Assembly (NCBI GenBank): GCA_017308375.1
Contig: JAFKEW010000047.1
Coordinates: 1-64,000, forward strand
Source of the DNA: Alphaproteobacteria bacterium
Lineage (GTDB): Bacteria > Pseudomonadota > Alphaproteobacteria > Micropepsales > Micropepsaceae
Direction: 5' to 3'
Length of the DNA stretch: 64,000 bases
In this document: one piece after another, positions 26,984-35,896 of the stretch
Position numbering within the stretch: position 1 is the first letter of the stretch
Layout of the letters: every line of letters starts with the position of its first letter
The notes under the pieces: model-generated
What the model saw: the letters and a program-made list of their open reading frames with translations, nothing else
What the model was told of the DNA's origin: nothing
Databases searched by the model: none
Translations under genes and position numbers: made by a program

Positions 26984-27682
26984 ATGGGCATGTTGATCGC
27001 GGCGGCGGCCGTCTTCCTTGGCATTCATCTTCTGGTGGCGGGCACACGGGCGCGCGACGCCGTCACCGGGACGATCGGTGAAAACGCCTATCTGGGGCTT
27101 TTTTCGCTTGCCTCGCTCGGCGGCATCGTCTGGCTGGTGGTAGCCTATAATGGGGCGCAGGCAGGCGGGGAGAACGAGCTGGTCTACGATCTGGGGGTTG
27201 GGGTCCGGCACCTCGCCCCCCTTGTGGTGCTACTCGCCTTCCTGCTGGCGGTGCCGGGACTTTTGCTGCCCAACCCCACCTCGGTCCGGCAGGAAGGGGC
27301 CGCGACGCGCGCGGATGCGGTCAAGGGCGTGCTGGCCATCACCCGCCACCCCTTTCTGTGGGGCGTGGCGCTGTGGGCGGCAATGCATCTTCTCGCCAAC
27401 GGGGACACCGCATCGGTGCTGTTCTTCGGTACCTTCCTCGTGCTGGCGCTGCTCGGCACCTTTTCGATCGATGCCAAGCGGCGGCGGAAGCTGGGTGCGG
27501 CGTGGGACGGATTTGCCGCACGGACCTCCAACCTGCCCTTTGCCGCGCTCGCATCCGGGCGGGCGAAGCTGAAATGGCGGGAGATTCTCGACTGGCGGCT
27601 GGCCGTCGCGGTGGTGCTCTATCTGGCCCTGCTGTTCGGCCATCAGAGCCTGATGGGCGTTTCACCCTTTGCCACAGGATGA
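26984..27682 (+). CDS. nnrU: NnrU family membrane protein
   Basis: A 232-residue protein of about six membrane helices matching the NnrU family: GIHLLVAGTR near the N-terminus, then ITRHPFLWGVALWAAMHLLANGD, the typical central motif. NnrU was named from denitrification clusters, but many alphaproteobacteria have it without denitrification genes, as here. A GGAGG ribosome site precedes the ATG at 26984. Confidence 0.9.
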   Translation: MGMLIAAAAVFLGIHLLVAGTRARDAVTGTIGENAYLGLFSLASLGGIVWLVVAYNGAQAGGENELVYDLGVGVRHLAPLVVLLAFLLAVPGLLLPNPTSVRQEGAATRADAVKGVLAITRHPFLWGVALWAAMHLLANGDTASVLFFGTFLVLALLGTFSIDAKRRRKLGAAWDGFAARTSNLPFAALASGRAKLKWREILDWRLAVAVVLYLALLFGHQSLMGVSPFATG

Positions 27683-27716
27683 TGCGTTAACCGGGCCTTG
27701 AAGCCTGCCGCTCATC

Positions 27717-28097
27717 ATGGGGCCGCAGCGAACGGACCCAGCGATGCAAACCGGCCAGCAGGAAGGCATCATCGATCTTGCGCATCTGGCGAAATATACC
27801 GGTGGCGAGCCGAAGCTGGATGCCGAAATCCTGACCCTGTTCAAGGACCAGACCGCCGAACTGGTGCAAACGCTCGGCGCTCATCTGGCCGATGGCGACG
27901 CCAAAGGCTGGCGCGCGGTGACCCACACCCTGAAAGGGGCCGCCCGCGGGGTGGGCGCCTTCGCCTTTGCCGATGCCGCCGCGGCGGCCGAACAGTGCGA
28001 CCCCGTTGGGGAAAAAACAGCGGCCGCAGCAGCCCTCGCCACCCTTGGCCGCGAAGCGCGTCAGGTGCAGCGCTTCATCGACAATTATCTGCGCTGA
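27717..28097 (+). CDS. histidine phosphotransfer (Hpt) domain protein
   Basis: A 126-residue single-domain Hpt protein. HTLKGAARGVGAFAF contains the phosphorylatable histidine in the HxLKG motif of four-helix Hpt modules. It has no kinase or receiver domain, so it would relay phosphate between a hybrid kinase and a response regulator; the hybrid kinase at 48859-51066 is one possible partner. The start may instead be the ATG at 27744. It converges on the chorismate mutase gene. Confidence 0.87.
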   Translation: MGPQRTDPAMQTGQQEGIIDLAHLAKYTGGEPKLDAEILTLFKDQTAELVQTLGAHLADGDAKGWRAVTHTLKGAARGVGAFAFADAAAAAEQCDPVGEKTAAAAALATLGREARQVQRFIDNYLR

Positions 28098-28110
28098 CTA
28101 TTCGCGCCAA

Positions 28111-28431
28111 TCATTTCCGCTGTGCGTCGAACACCCGGAATTCATGGGCGATGGAACGCGCGATCAGTTCGCGCCACACCGGCTCCGCAATTTCGGGGCT
28201 GAGGCCCGCTTCACGGCCTTCCGCGATCACTTTCGCCACCACATCCTCGATCCGGGCATCGTCATGCACGCGATCGCGGTCCGTCTTGATCCGGGCGGCT
28301 GCTTCGATATAGCCCTGCCGCTCCGCCAGCAGCGCGACCAGGGCGCGGTCGATCCGGTCGATGGCGGCACGGACCTGCACCATGGTGCGGCATTCTGCGG
28401 CAGGCACGATTGCGGAATCGGTCGGGTCCAT
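28111..28431 (-). CDS. aroQ: chorismate mutase, AroQ type
   Basis: A 106-residue monofunctional AroQ-fold mutase turning chorismate into prephenate. Typical features are the N-terminal helix VRAAIDRIDRALVALLAERQ with the active-site Arg, then the Lys in AARIKTDR and R in DARIEDVV. There is no prephenate dehydratase fusion. The PchB isochorismate lyase branch is similar, so the chorismate activity is likely but not certain. Confidence 0.86.
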   Translation of the reverse strand: MDPTDSAIVPAAECRTMVQVRAAIDRIDRALVALLAERQGYIEAAARIKTDRDRVHDDARIEDVVAKVIAEGREAGLSPEIAEPVWRELIARSIAHEFRVFDAQRK

Positions 28432-28538
28432 GACAAAGCCCTTTCACGGCGCGCACAGCACTTGCGATGCCGGCCCGGCATAGGCAAGAGAGCACCGGCC
28501 TGACAAGTAAGACACCCCGCGCATCGCGCGAATCCCTA

Positions 28539-28567
28539 TTGTTGCGGCGCAGCGTTTTACATATATA
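28539..28567 (+). promoter_or_regulatory. candidate promoter of the ferredoxin reductase gene
   Basis: TTGTTG (28539-28544) and TATATA (28562-28567) are separated by exactly 17 bases in an AT-rich patch between the divergent aroQ and reductase genes. The predicted start lies about 40 bases before the ATG at 28615. This is pattern recognition only. Confidence 0.45.
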
Positions 28568-28611
28568 GACCAGAGATTTTTATGGTCACACACAAAAAAA
28601 TTGTGGAATGA

Positions 28612-29643
<1,032 letters not shown>

Positions 29644-29691
29644 GCCGCGCCGAGCCGCAGACCGGGTCAGCACCAGTTCGGGAATGTCCTC

Positions 29692-30000
29692 ATGAAGATC
29701 ATTGCGACCGACCGCGACGGCAAGGAACACATTCTGGAAGGCCGCGATGGCTGGACGGTGATGGAAATCCTGCGCGATGCGGGCCTTCCGATCACGGCGG
29801 AATGCGGCGGGGCGTGTGCGTGCGCCACTTGCCATGTCTATGTCGATGAGGAATGGGCCGCGAAGCTGCCGGACAAATCCGACACCGAGACCGACATGCT
29901 GGACATGGCCCTGGCGGTGGAGGCGAATTCGCGCCTGTCGTGCCAGATCATCTGCTCCGATGCGCTGGACGGAATCAGGGTCACGGTCGCCCCGGAATAG
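29692..30000 (+). CDS. [2Fe-2S] ferredoxin, adrenodoxin type
   Basis: A 102-residue ferredoxin with the cluster ligands in ECGGACACATCHVYV and the fourth cysteine in RLSCQI. The DMLDMALAVEANSRLSC stretch marks the ISC/adrenodoxin class used for biosynthetic electron transfer rather than the plant type. It is not inside an isc operon here. Pairing with the upstream reductase is the simplest reading. Confidence 0.92.
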   Translation: MKIIATDRDGKEHILEGRDGWTVMEILRDAGLPITAECGGACACATCHVYVDEEWAAKLPDKSDTETDMLDMALAVEANSRLSCQIICSDALDGIRVTVAPE

Positions 30001-30012
30001 GCCCGCCGGCAT

Positions 30013-30040
30013 AAGGGTTCTATTCGAACCTTCAATTTTG
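30013..30040 (+). terminator. possible terminator after the ferredoxin gene
   Basis: AAGGGTTC (30013-30020) pairs with GAACCTT (30026-30032) with one bulged G, around a 5-base loop, followed by CAATTTT. It lies 12 bases after the ferredoxin stop. The rest of the gap up to the toxin-antitoxin operator shows nothing recognisable. Confidence 0.4.
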
Positions 30041-30184
30041 CACCCCCCTCCGCCAAGCCATTCCATCCTCATACCTTTTCCTGCATTGCCCCCTGCCGGT
30101 GTGGCCCCGGGGCTGTGCCTCTGCGGCTGATATGGGGACGCCAGACGGGCGGTGGATAGCGAATCCGTTCTTGTGATGTTTATA

Positions 30185-30215
30185 CGTTCGTTATAACATT
30201 GTGTTCTAACAAACG
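30185..30215 (+). promoter_or_regulatory. inverted repeat operator upstream of the toxin-antitoxin genes
   Basis: CGTTCGTTATAAC (30185-30197) and GTTCTAACAAACG (30203-30215) form 13-base inverted arms that agree at 11 positions, separated by five bases. Each arm holds a near-palindromic GTTAT/CTAAC core. The repeat ends 18 bases before the antitoxin ATG, the usual place for autorepression by an AbrB-type antitoxin alone or with its toxin. Confidence 0.65.
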
Positions 30216-30233
30216 TTGGAACGGAGGCCCCTC

Positions 30234-30461
30234 ATGCTGGGCAAAGCGAAGATCATCCAGATCGGCAATTCGGTGGGCGTCGTGCTGCCGAAGGAGGCGC
30301 TGGCCGTCCTGAACGCCGGCAAGGGCGACACGCTGACCCTCAGCCGCACGGCCGACGGCCTGAAGCTTTCGGCGCTCGACGATGAAAAATCCCATGAGCT
30401 GGAGCTGGTCCGTACCATCATGCGCAAGCGCCGTCATGCGCTGCGTGAGCTGGCGAAGTGA
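30234..30461 (+). CDS. AbrB/MazE-type antitoxin
   Basis: A 75-residue SpoVT-AbrB swapped-hairpin DNA-binding protein (KIIQIGNSVGVVLPKEAL), with a charged C-terminal tail that would wrap the toxin. The ATG at 30234 follows GGAGG; an upstream TTG at 30216 is less likely. It overlaps the Doc toxin gene by four bases, the standard antitoxin-first order. It would neutralise Doc and repress its own promoter. Confidence 0.88.
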   Translation: MLGKAKIIQIGNSVGVVLPKEALAVLNAGKGDTLTLSRTADGLKLSALDDEKSHELELVRTIMRKRRHALRELAK

Positions 30462-30844
30462 GCCGCTGGCGCTGGATCGACCCGGCCATTCTCCGCATCG
30501 CCCATGATGAACAATTGGCCGAGCACGGTGGCGCTGCAGGTGTTCGTGATGAAGGCCTGTTCGAATCCGCGCTGGCACGGCCGCAGAACCTCGCCGCCTA
30601 TCAGAAACCGGACGCAGCAGCCCTTGGCGCCACCTATGCCTATGGGCTCGCCCGCAATCACGCCTTCGTCGATGGCAACAAGCGGACTGCGCTGATCGCG
30701 CTGGAATATTTCCTGGAGCTGAATGGCTGGCAGTTGACCGCAAGCGACGTGCAATGCGTGCAGACCATTCTTTCCATCGCGGACGGGAGCCTGGACGAAG
30801 AATCGCTGGCTGCATGGGTGCGGGCGCATATCCAGCCTTTATGA
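30458..30844 (+). CDS. doc: Doc family toxin (Fic fold)
   Basis: A 128-residue death-on-curing toxin. The Fic motif NHAFVDGNKRTAL is intact, with the catalytic His and the NKR segment used by Doc to phosphorylate elongation factor Tu and stop translation. The GTG start overlaps the antitoxin stop (GTGA). The partner is AbrB-like rather than a Phd fold, a known but less classical pairing. All recognised active-site residues are present, so the toxin looks functional. Confidence 0.9.
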   Translation: MSRWRWIDPAILRIAHDEQLAEHGGAAGVRDEGLFESALARPQNLAAYQKPDAAALGATYAYGLARNHAFVDGNKRTALIALEYFLELNGWQLTASDVQCVQTILSIADGSLDEESLAAWVRAHIQPL

Positions 30845-30889
30845 TCGGCCGCTCCGTGCTAGCCTCAAGCCGTCAGGGGGAGACACGCC

Positions 30890-31510
30890 ATGGGATTTTA
30901 CGACCGTCATATCCTGCCGTGGTTTCTGGATACCGCGATGAGCGCCAAGCCCATACGCTACCAACGCAAGAAGGTGGTGCCTCAGGCGCAAGGCCGCGTG
31001 CTGGAGATCGGCTTCGGCTCCGGCCACAACCTGCCGTTCTACGATCCTTCCAAAGTCAGCCATCTCTGGGCGCTGGAGCCATCGGCCGAAATGCGCGAGC
31101 GCGCGGCCGAACGGGTGGCGGCATCACCGCTACCAATCGAATATCTCGACCTGCCGGGGGAGCAGATTCCGCTGGAAGACGAAAGCGCCGATACGGTTCT
31201 GATCACCTACACCCTTTGCACCATTCCCGATGTGGCGGCGGCCCTTTCACAAATGCGCCGGGTGATGAAGCCCGATGCCGCGATGATTTTCTGCGAGCAT
31301 GGCGAGGCGCCGGATGAAAACGTGCGCCGCTGGCAGAGGCGGATCACGCCAGTGTGGAAAAAGATCGGCGGCGGTTGCCATGTCGGCCGCCAGATCCCGA
31401 AGTTGATTGCCGATGGCGGCTTCAAGATCGACAAGATGGAAACCATGTATCTGCCCGGCACGCCGCGCTTTGCCGGATTCAATTACTGGGGCCGCGCCAG
31501 CAAGGCGTGA
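30890..31510 (+). CDS. class I SAM-dependent methyltransferase
   Basis: A 206-residue Methyltransf_11-type enzyme: SAM loop VLEIGFGSGHNLPFY, an acidic ribose-binding residue in WALEPSAEM, and motif IV region DTVLITYTLCTIPD. The closest general description is the phospholipid or small-molecule methyltransferase group; the substrate is unknown. A GGGGGAG ribosome site precedes the ATG at 30890, 45 bases after doc. Confidence 0.87.
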   Translation: MGFYDRHILPWFLDTAMSAKPIRYQRKKVVPQAQGRVLEIGFGSGHNLPFYDPSKVSHLWALEPSAEMRERAAERVAASPLPIEYLDLPGEQIPLEDESADTVLITYTLCTIPDVAAALSQMRRVMKPDAAMIFCEHGEAPDENVRRWQRRITPVWKKIGGGCHVGRQIPKLIADGGFKIDKMETMYLPGTPRFAGFNYWGRASKA

Positions 31511-31524
31511 GCATTCCCCATATT

Positions 31525-31556
31525 CTTTCCCCTCCCCCTTGCGGGAAGGTGAAAGA
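31525..31556. repeat. imperfect hairpin between methyltransferase and GST genes
   Basis: A run of CTCCCCC, then TTGC, then GGGAAGG, framed by CTTTC and GAAAG, can fold into an imperfect hairpin. It resembles the CTCCCCC/GGGGGAG hairpins of the mosaic element at 44697-44777. It may act as a bidirectional terminator between these convergent genes. Confidence 0.35.
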
Positions 31557-31569
31557 AAAACGGCAGATA

Positions 31570-32193
31570 TCAGCGGCCCATCAACTGATACGGCCCGCCT
31601 TTATCCAGTGCGCGTTTGTAGGCGGGGCGCGATTGCATCCTGTCACGATATTTTACCAGGCCCGGATAGGGCGCAAGGCGATCGCCCGCCGCCTCCACCA
31701 CGAAGACCAGCATGATGTCGGCGCCGGTCAGCGTGTTGCCGACAAAGAAATCGTGCCCGCCAAGCCGCGATTCCATGAAGCCCAGATGATTGGCGATTTC
31801 GCTATCCACCCGCGGGCGCAAGGGCGCGGCCGCATCGCCCAGCATGCCGGTATAAAGCGCCATCAACAGCGGCAGCATGGCGGAGCCTTCCGCGAAATGC
31901 AGCCATTGCACATAGTCCCAATATTCCGCGCTTGCCGGGGCGGGGCGGAATTTGCCGTTGCCGTATGCCTCGATCAGATAATCGACGATGCCGCCCGATT
32001 CCGCGATCACGCGGCCGTCATCTTCGATCACCGGCGATTTGCCAAGCGGATGCACCGCCTTCAATTCCGGTGGCGCAAGCGGCACCGGCGTCATCCGCTG
32101 ATACTTCACGATTTCATACGGGGTACCCAACTCCTCCAGCAGCCAGAGGATGCGCTGAGACCGTGAATTGTTGAGATGATGAACCTTGAGCAC
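31570..32193 (-). CDS. glutathione S-transferase family protein
   Basis: A 207-residue GST with a thioredoxin-fold N-terminal domain (LKVHHLNNSRSQRILWLLEEL; HPLGKSPVIEDDGRVIAESG) and an all-helical C-terminal domain. SRSQR holds the probable glutathione-activating serine. The GTG at 32193 has GGGAGG at ideal spacing and gives the canonical N-terminus, so I prefer it to an ATG at 32214. The substrate is not predictable. Confidence 0.9.
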   Translation of the reverse strand: MLKVHHLNNSRSQRILWLLEELGTPYEIVKYQRMTPVPLAPPELKAVHPLGKSPVIEDDGRVIAESGGIVDYLIEAYGNGKFRPAPASAEYWDYVQWLHFAEGSAMLPLLMALYTGMLGDAAAPLRPRVDSEIANHLGFMESRLGGHDFFVGNTLTGADIMLVFVVEAAGDRLAPYPGLVKYRDRMQSRPAYKRALDKGGPYQLMGR

Positions 32194-32300
32194 CGGATGC
32201 CTCCCTGAAGCCATTCCACGACAAGCGGGAACTGGGGAGGCATCCGATCAGGCGGCGCCGCGGCTTGCAAGCGCCAAAAATTTTGCCCTGCCGCGGCGGC

Positions 32301-32603
32301 TCAATCCGAGGCGTTGCAGCTTTTGAGCTGATCGGCATCGAAGCTTTTGCCTTCGGTGCCGTAAGCCGTGATCGTACCAGCCTTCTGCATCAGCTTGTGG
32401 CAGGCCCGCACCGACCACATGCCGTCGGTGCGCGAGGTGGTGGCGCACGCCGTGCCTTCGCAACGGAAGATGGTCGAATTCACGATCACTTCCTTCACAG
32501 CCGAAAGCGGCTTTGCCAGCGTCGCGGTATAAGGCGCCGCGGCGGCGGCCTGCGGCAGCGCAAGGCCTGCGCCCAGCACCAGAAGAATTCCGAGTTTTTT
32601 CAT
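32301..32603 (-). CDS. CC_3452 family small secreted protein
   Basis: A 100-residue protein with a signal peptide (KKLGILLVLGAGLALPQAAAA) and a short mature domain: YTATLAKPLSAVKEVIVNST, FRCEGTAC, a central VRACHKLMQ and TAYGTEGKSFDADQLKSCN. This matches small exported proteins of caulobacters and related alphaproteobacteria of unknown function. Paired cysteines suggest disulphides in the periplasm. The ATG at 32603 is chosen for the signal peptide. Confidence 0.75.
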   Translation of the reverse strand: MKKLGILLVLGAGLALPQAAAAAPYTATLAKPLSAVKEVIVNSTIFRCEGTACATTSRTDGMWSVRACHKLMQKAGTITAYGTEGKSFDADQLKSCNASD

Positions 32604-32962
32604 CAGTACACCTTTCAAATTGTCCGGTGCGCCACTGACACGCCGGACAAAATGAATGCAAGCGGCAAAACGCAGCGCACCCGCCACCGCCGCTGCGCAC
32701 TGTGAAAACATCAGTTTCCGCAATCTGTTGCGCAGAACTGCGTCATCGCGTCCCAAGCCGCTTTGAATGCAAAGTTATCGCTACCAACATGGGCAACGCG
32801 AGAGCATTCCGCCACATCCTGGCCATTGCCGTTTCGCTGCTGGCCGCACGAAGCAAGCCCGTGCGCTGATACCTCTCCGTTCCCAACTCCTCCTGTGCCA
32901 GAGGGCATATTGGGGCTTCGAATATGAAGGTGACACGTCTCAAGCATGGCCTCGACAGAACT
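32604..32962. other. 359-base gap without a confident gene
   Basis: This stretch separates the secreted protein gene from the HEPN-like gene. Short frames exist on both strands, among them a minus-strand frame at 32711-32947 ending in a Cys-rich tail, but none has a good ribosome site or recognisable domain. Base composition shifts from GC-rich to AT-richer towards 33000, so it may be an edge of transferred DNA or a decayed gene. Confidence 0.5.
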
Positions 32963-33418
32963 TTACTGAACTGGCTGACCAGCCTGTTTCATTGCCACTC
33001 GAACCGTATCGTTTAAACTCTTTGCAGTGCGCGCTAATGCCTGGAGCGCAGGCTTCCTGATTATTCCGGTCACAATATATCGAGCGCGCGGTACCACGTC
33101 TGTGGCACTCATTAATGCCAAAACTTCCTGATCTTCATCCATGAGAAATCCGGCCTTGGCAATGTACATCTGCGCGAGCTTATCAAATCTATGTCCGATT
33201 TTCTTTAACTCTTGGACACGAACTCCAGCATTCCTCAGATACGCCTTTAAAAATAATTCTATCGAATGGTAATAAAGAAATTCGCGCGGGGCATCAGGAT
33301 GTGTTGCTTTGAGCTTGACGGATGCCAATGCATCTGCGGCACGCCGATACGATATAGCGTAGTGATATAATCCAACCGCTGAAGTTCGATTTTCTTGATC
33401 GTCAATATCGCCTGTCAC
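32963..33418 (-). CDS. HEPN-like helical protein
   Basis: A 151-residue all-helical protein. The segment EFLYYHSIELFLKAYLRNAGV, then ELKKIGHRFDKLAQMY, follows the pattern of HEPN-type proteins, in which a family-wide 'ELxLKAYL...GHxxxxL' helix pair occurs. The catalytic Rx4-6H motif of HEPN ribonucleases is not evident, so activity is doubtful. The gene is visibly AT-richer than its neighbours, with unusual codon choice. Its GTG start overlaps the stop of the GNAT gene upstream (GTGA). The HEPN assignment is tentative. Confidence 0.55.
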   Translation of the reverse strand: MTGDIDDQENRTSAVGLYHYAISYRRAADALASVKLKATHPDAPREFLYYHSIELFLKAYLRNAGVRVQELKKIGHRFDKLAQMYIAKAGFLMDEDQEVLALMSATDVVPRARYIVTGIIRKPALQALARTAKSLNDTVRVAMKQAGQPVQ

Positions 33419-34014
33419 CGTGGCTTACGCCACATGGGCCACAGCGTGGGGCCGTCTGGCAGTTTGATCTCGCCCGTCACCACGAAACCGAAATTCTGAT
33501 AGATCGGGATATTGGTGTCCTTGCTCGATTCCAGATAGCAGGGCAGATGCGCCTCATCCGCCACGGCCAGACGGTGGCGCATGATCGCGCCGCCATAACC
33601 CTTGCCCTGAAACGCGGGGTCGGTGCCGATAGTCTGCAGATACCAGTGCGGTTCGTGCGGGTGGATTTTCTCCATCCGGTCCATGGTCGAGAGCACACGC
33701 GGCAAGCCGCGGCCAAAGGCGGACATCAGCTTGGGCCCGTTGGTGATGTAGGCCCAGAACGGCACATCCCATTCATTGGGCGGGCGCCACAGCGTGACCG
33801 ATTCATACTGCGCGGTGGTGTAACAACTCTCATGCGGCAGGCCGAGCCGGAACAGGATGCCCATCACGCTTTCGAGTTTTTTCAGACGTGTCGCTTCATC
33901 CGGCAGGAAGAAGGAAAACACCGGATCGTCATAAAAGGCGCGCGCCAGCGATTGCGAAACGGCCGCGGTATCGGCCCGCGTTGCGTTACGAACCGTGACA
34001 TCGCGGCCGGTCAT
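33415..34014 (-). CDS. GNAT family N-acetyltransferase
   Basis: A 199-residue GNAT protein. The acetyl-CoA loop is DPAFQGKGYGGAIM, followed by CYLESSKDTNIPIYQNFGF and a closing PMWRKPR. It is related to the partial GNAT protein at the start of the window. Its substrate is unknown. It follows the VWA gene by 13 bases and overlaps the HEPN-like gene by four bases. Confidence 0.88.
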   Translation of the reverse strand: MTGRDVTVRNATRADTAAVSQSLARAFYDDPVFSFFLPDEATRLKKLESVMGILFRLGLPHESCYTTAQYESVTLWRPPNEWDVPFWAYITNGPKLMSAFGRGLPRVLSTMDRMEKIHPHEPHWYLQTIGTDPAFQGKGYGGAIMRHRLAVADEAHLPCYLESSKDTNIPIYQNFGFVVTGEIKLPDGPTLWPMWRKPR

Positions 34015-34027
34015 GGGCGTTTGCGCT

Positions 34028-35203
34028 TCAGCGGTTCAGTTCGCGCATCGCCGCATCGAGGCCGCCCAGCGTCAGCGGAAACATGCGGTCGTTCATGATC
34101 TGCGCCACAAGGCCGATGGAGGGTGTGTATTCCCAATGCTTCTGCGCCACCGGGTTCAGCCACACCACATGTTCGTAAATCTGCGTCACGCGGTCGAGCC
34201 AGACGGCACCGGCCTCCTCGTTCCAATGTTCGACGCTGCCGCCCGGATAGGTGATTTCATACGGGCTCATCGTCGCGTCGCCGACGAAGATCACCTTGTA
34301 GTCGTGCGGGAATTTGTGCAGCACGTCCCAGGTGTTGGTCTTCTCGTTGTGACGGCGGCGATTGTCCTTCCACACGCTTTCGTACAGGCAATTGTGGAAG
34401 TAGAAAAATTCCATGTGCTTGAATTCGGTCTTGGCGGCGCTGAACAGCTCCTCGCACAGGCGGATATAGGCATCCATCGAACCGCCGATATCGAAGAACA
34501 GCAGCACCTTGACCGTGTTGTGCCGTTCCGCCACCAGCTTGAGGTCGAGATAACCCTTGCTGGCGGTGTTGTGGATGGTGCCGTCGAGATCAAGCTCGGT
34601 CTCCGCCCCTTCGCGCGCCCATTTGCGCAGGCGGCGCAACGCCACCTTGATGTTGCGGGTGCCGAGTTCGACGGAATCGTCCAGGTTCTTGTATTCGCGC
34701 TTGTCCCAGACCTTCACCGCCTTGCCGTGACGGCCCTTGTCCTGGCCGATGCGCACACCTTCCGGGTTGTAGCCCGAATTGCCGAAGGGCGAAGTGCCGC
34801 CGGAGCCGATCATCTTCGAGCCGCCCTCATGGCGCTTTTTCTGTTCCTCAAGCCGCTGTTTCAGCGCTTCCATGAGCTTGTCCCAGCCGCCCATGGATTC
34901 GATCATCTTCTTTTCTTCTTCGGAGAGAAATTTCTCCGTCAGCGCCTTCAGCCATTCTTCGGGAATCTGGGCGAGAAGCGATGCGTCCACCGCCTCCAGC
35001 CCCTTGAAGACATGGCCGAACACCTGATCGAACTTGTCGAGGTTGCGCTCGTCCTTCACCAGCGCGGTGCGCGAAAGGTAATAGAATTCATCGACCTTCA
35101 GATCGATGACGTTCTTGTCCAGCGCATCCATCAGCGCCAGATATTCCTTGAGGGTCACCGGCACCTTGGCGGCGCGCAATTCATCGAAGAACTGGAAGAA
35201 CAT
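34028..35203 (-). CDS. VWA domain protein (CoxE-like)
   Basis: A 391-residue cytoplasmic protein. The N-terminal part (MFFQFFDELRAAKVPVTLKEYLALMDAL) is typical of VWA proteins that work with MoxR ATPases. A charged linker follows, then a von Willebrand A domain with the metal-site motif FFDIGGSMD around residue 240. It lies two genes below the MoxR ATPase, so the two probably act together in metal insertion or complex activation. The client is unknown. Confidence 0.87.
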   Translation of the reverse strand: MFFQFFDELRAAKVPVTLKEYLALMDALDKNVIDLKVDEFYYLSRTALVKDERNLDKFDQVFGHVFKGLEAVDASLLAQIPEEWLKALTEKFLSEEEKKMIESMGGWDKLMEALKQRLEEQKKRHEGGSKMIGSGGTSPFGNSGYNPEGVRIGQDKGRHGKAVKVWDKREYKNLDDSVELGTRNIKVALRRLRKWAREGAETELDLDGTIHNTASKGYLDLKLVAERHNTVKVLLFFDIGGSMDAYIRLCEELFSAAKTEFKHMEFFYFHNCLYESVWKDNRRRHNEKTNTWDVLHKFPHDYKVIFVGDATMSPYEITYPGGSVEHWNEEAGAVWLDRVTQIYEHVVWLNPVAQKHWEYTPSIGLVAQIMNDRMFPLTLGGLDAAMRELNR

Positions 35204-35282
35204 CGGCTTGGTCCCGAAATAGCGATGGCGCCCATCTTAGGCGTTGGGCCCGGCTTCGCGCAAAGCGCGAAACGGATGGGCC

Positions 35283-35879
35283 CTATTTGCCGCCGATCTG
35301 CGCCATGGCCTGAAGATAGACTTTCTTGAGGAAATCCTTGGATTCCGGGGTGTCGCGGGGGTCGGCATATTCCAGCGTCACCTCCACCACCCAGTTGCGC
35401 ACCGCGGCACTGGCGAATTCGACCGTATAGACCAGATTTTCGAGCTTCGAGGTCTCGTACTGCCGTGTGTAGACGCTGAGCGGCGGCTCCCCGAACGAGA
35501 CCGTCTTCTGCCCGATCATGCGCCCGCCGGTGGCCTGCTGCTCCTCGAACTGGGGGGTCAGCGAGGTCTTGGGGTTATAGCCGGAGCGCAAAGGGCTGAG
35601 CGTGACGGTGGCATAAACCCCGTCGAGCCCGGAATAGGCACAGAAATCGGCGCCGAGTTCGACATCCGTATTGCCCACGGCATCGCGCTCGAAACGGCCT
35701 TCACGCGCCTGGCAGACATAGCCCGAGGCGACATGCAGCTTGGCATTGTCCTTCGCCGCCATGAAATCATCGTCGGCCTTGTTCTGGGCCATGGCGGGCG
35801 AAACGAATGCGGGCAGGCCGAACGCACCGCCGCCCAGGATCACAGCACAGACGAACGGCAGGGCACGAAGCATGGTCAT
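35283..35879 (-). CDS. exported hypothetical protein
   Basis: A 198-residue protein with a signal peptide (LPFVCAVILGGGAFGLP, cleavage near AMA-Q). The mature part has two cysteines (YVCQAREG, DFCAYSG) and beta-rich segments such as ENLVYTVEFASAAVRNWVVEV. No family recognised. It sits between the MoxR ATPase and its VWA partner, 17 bases below the former, so it is probably co-transcribed and could be envelope-linked to their client. Confidence 0.75.
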   Translation of the reverse strand: MTMLRALPFVCAVILGGGAFGLPAFVSPAMAQNKADDDFMAAKDNAKLHVASGYVCQAREGRFERDAVGNTDVELGADFCAYSGLDGVYATVTLSPLRSGYNPKTSLTPQFEEQQATGGRMIGQKTVSFGEPPLSVYTRQYETSKLENLVYTVEFASAAVRNWVVEVTLEYADPRDTPESKDFLKKVYLQAMAQIGGK

Positions 35880-35896
35880 GTGGGCCTTGAGGTCCG

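Noticed and set aside
30001..30180. tRNA or small RNA gene between the ferredoxin and antitoxin genes
   Set aside because: A TTCGAA-like piece is present, but no cloverleaf arms or CCA-adjacent acceptor stem could be found.
30185..34014. Prophage or integrative element around the toxin-antitoxin genes
   Set aside because: No integrase, transposase, phage structural gene, tRNA junction or direct repeat was recognised; only composition shifts near 33 kb.
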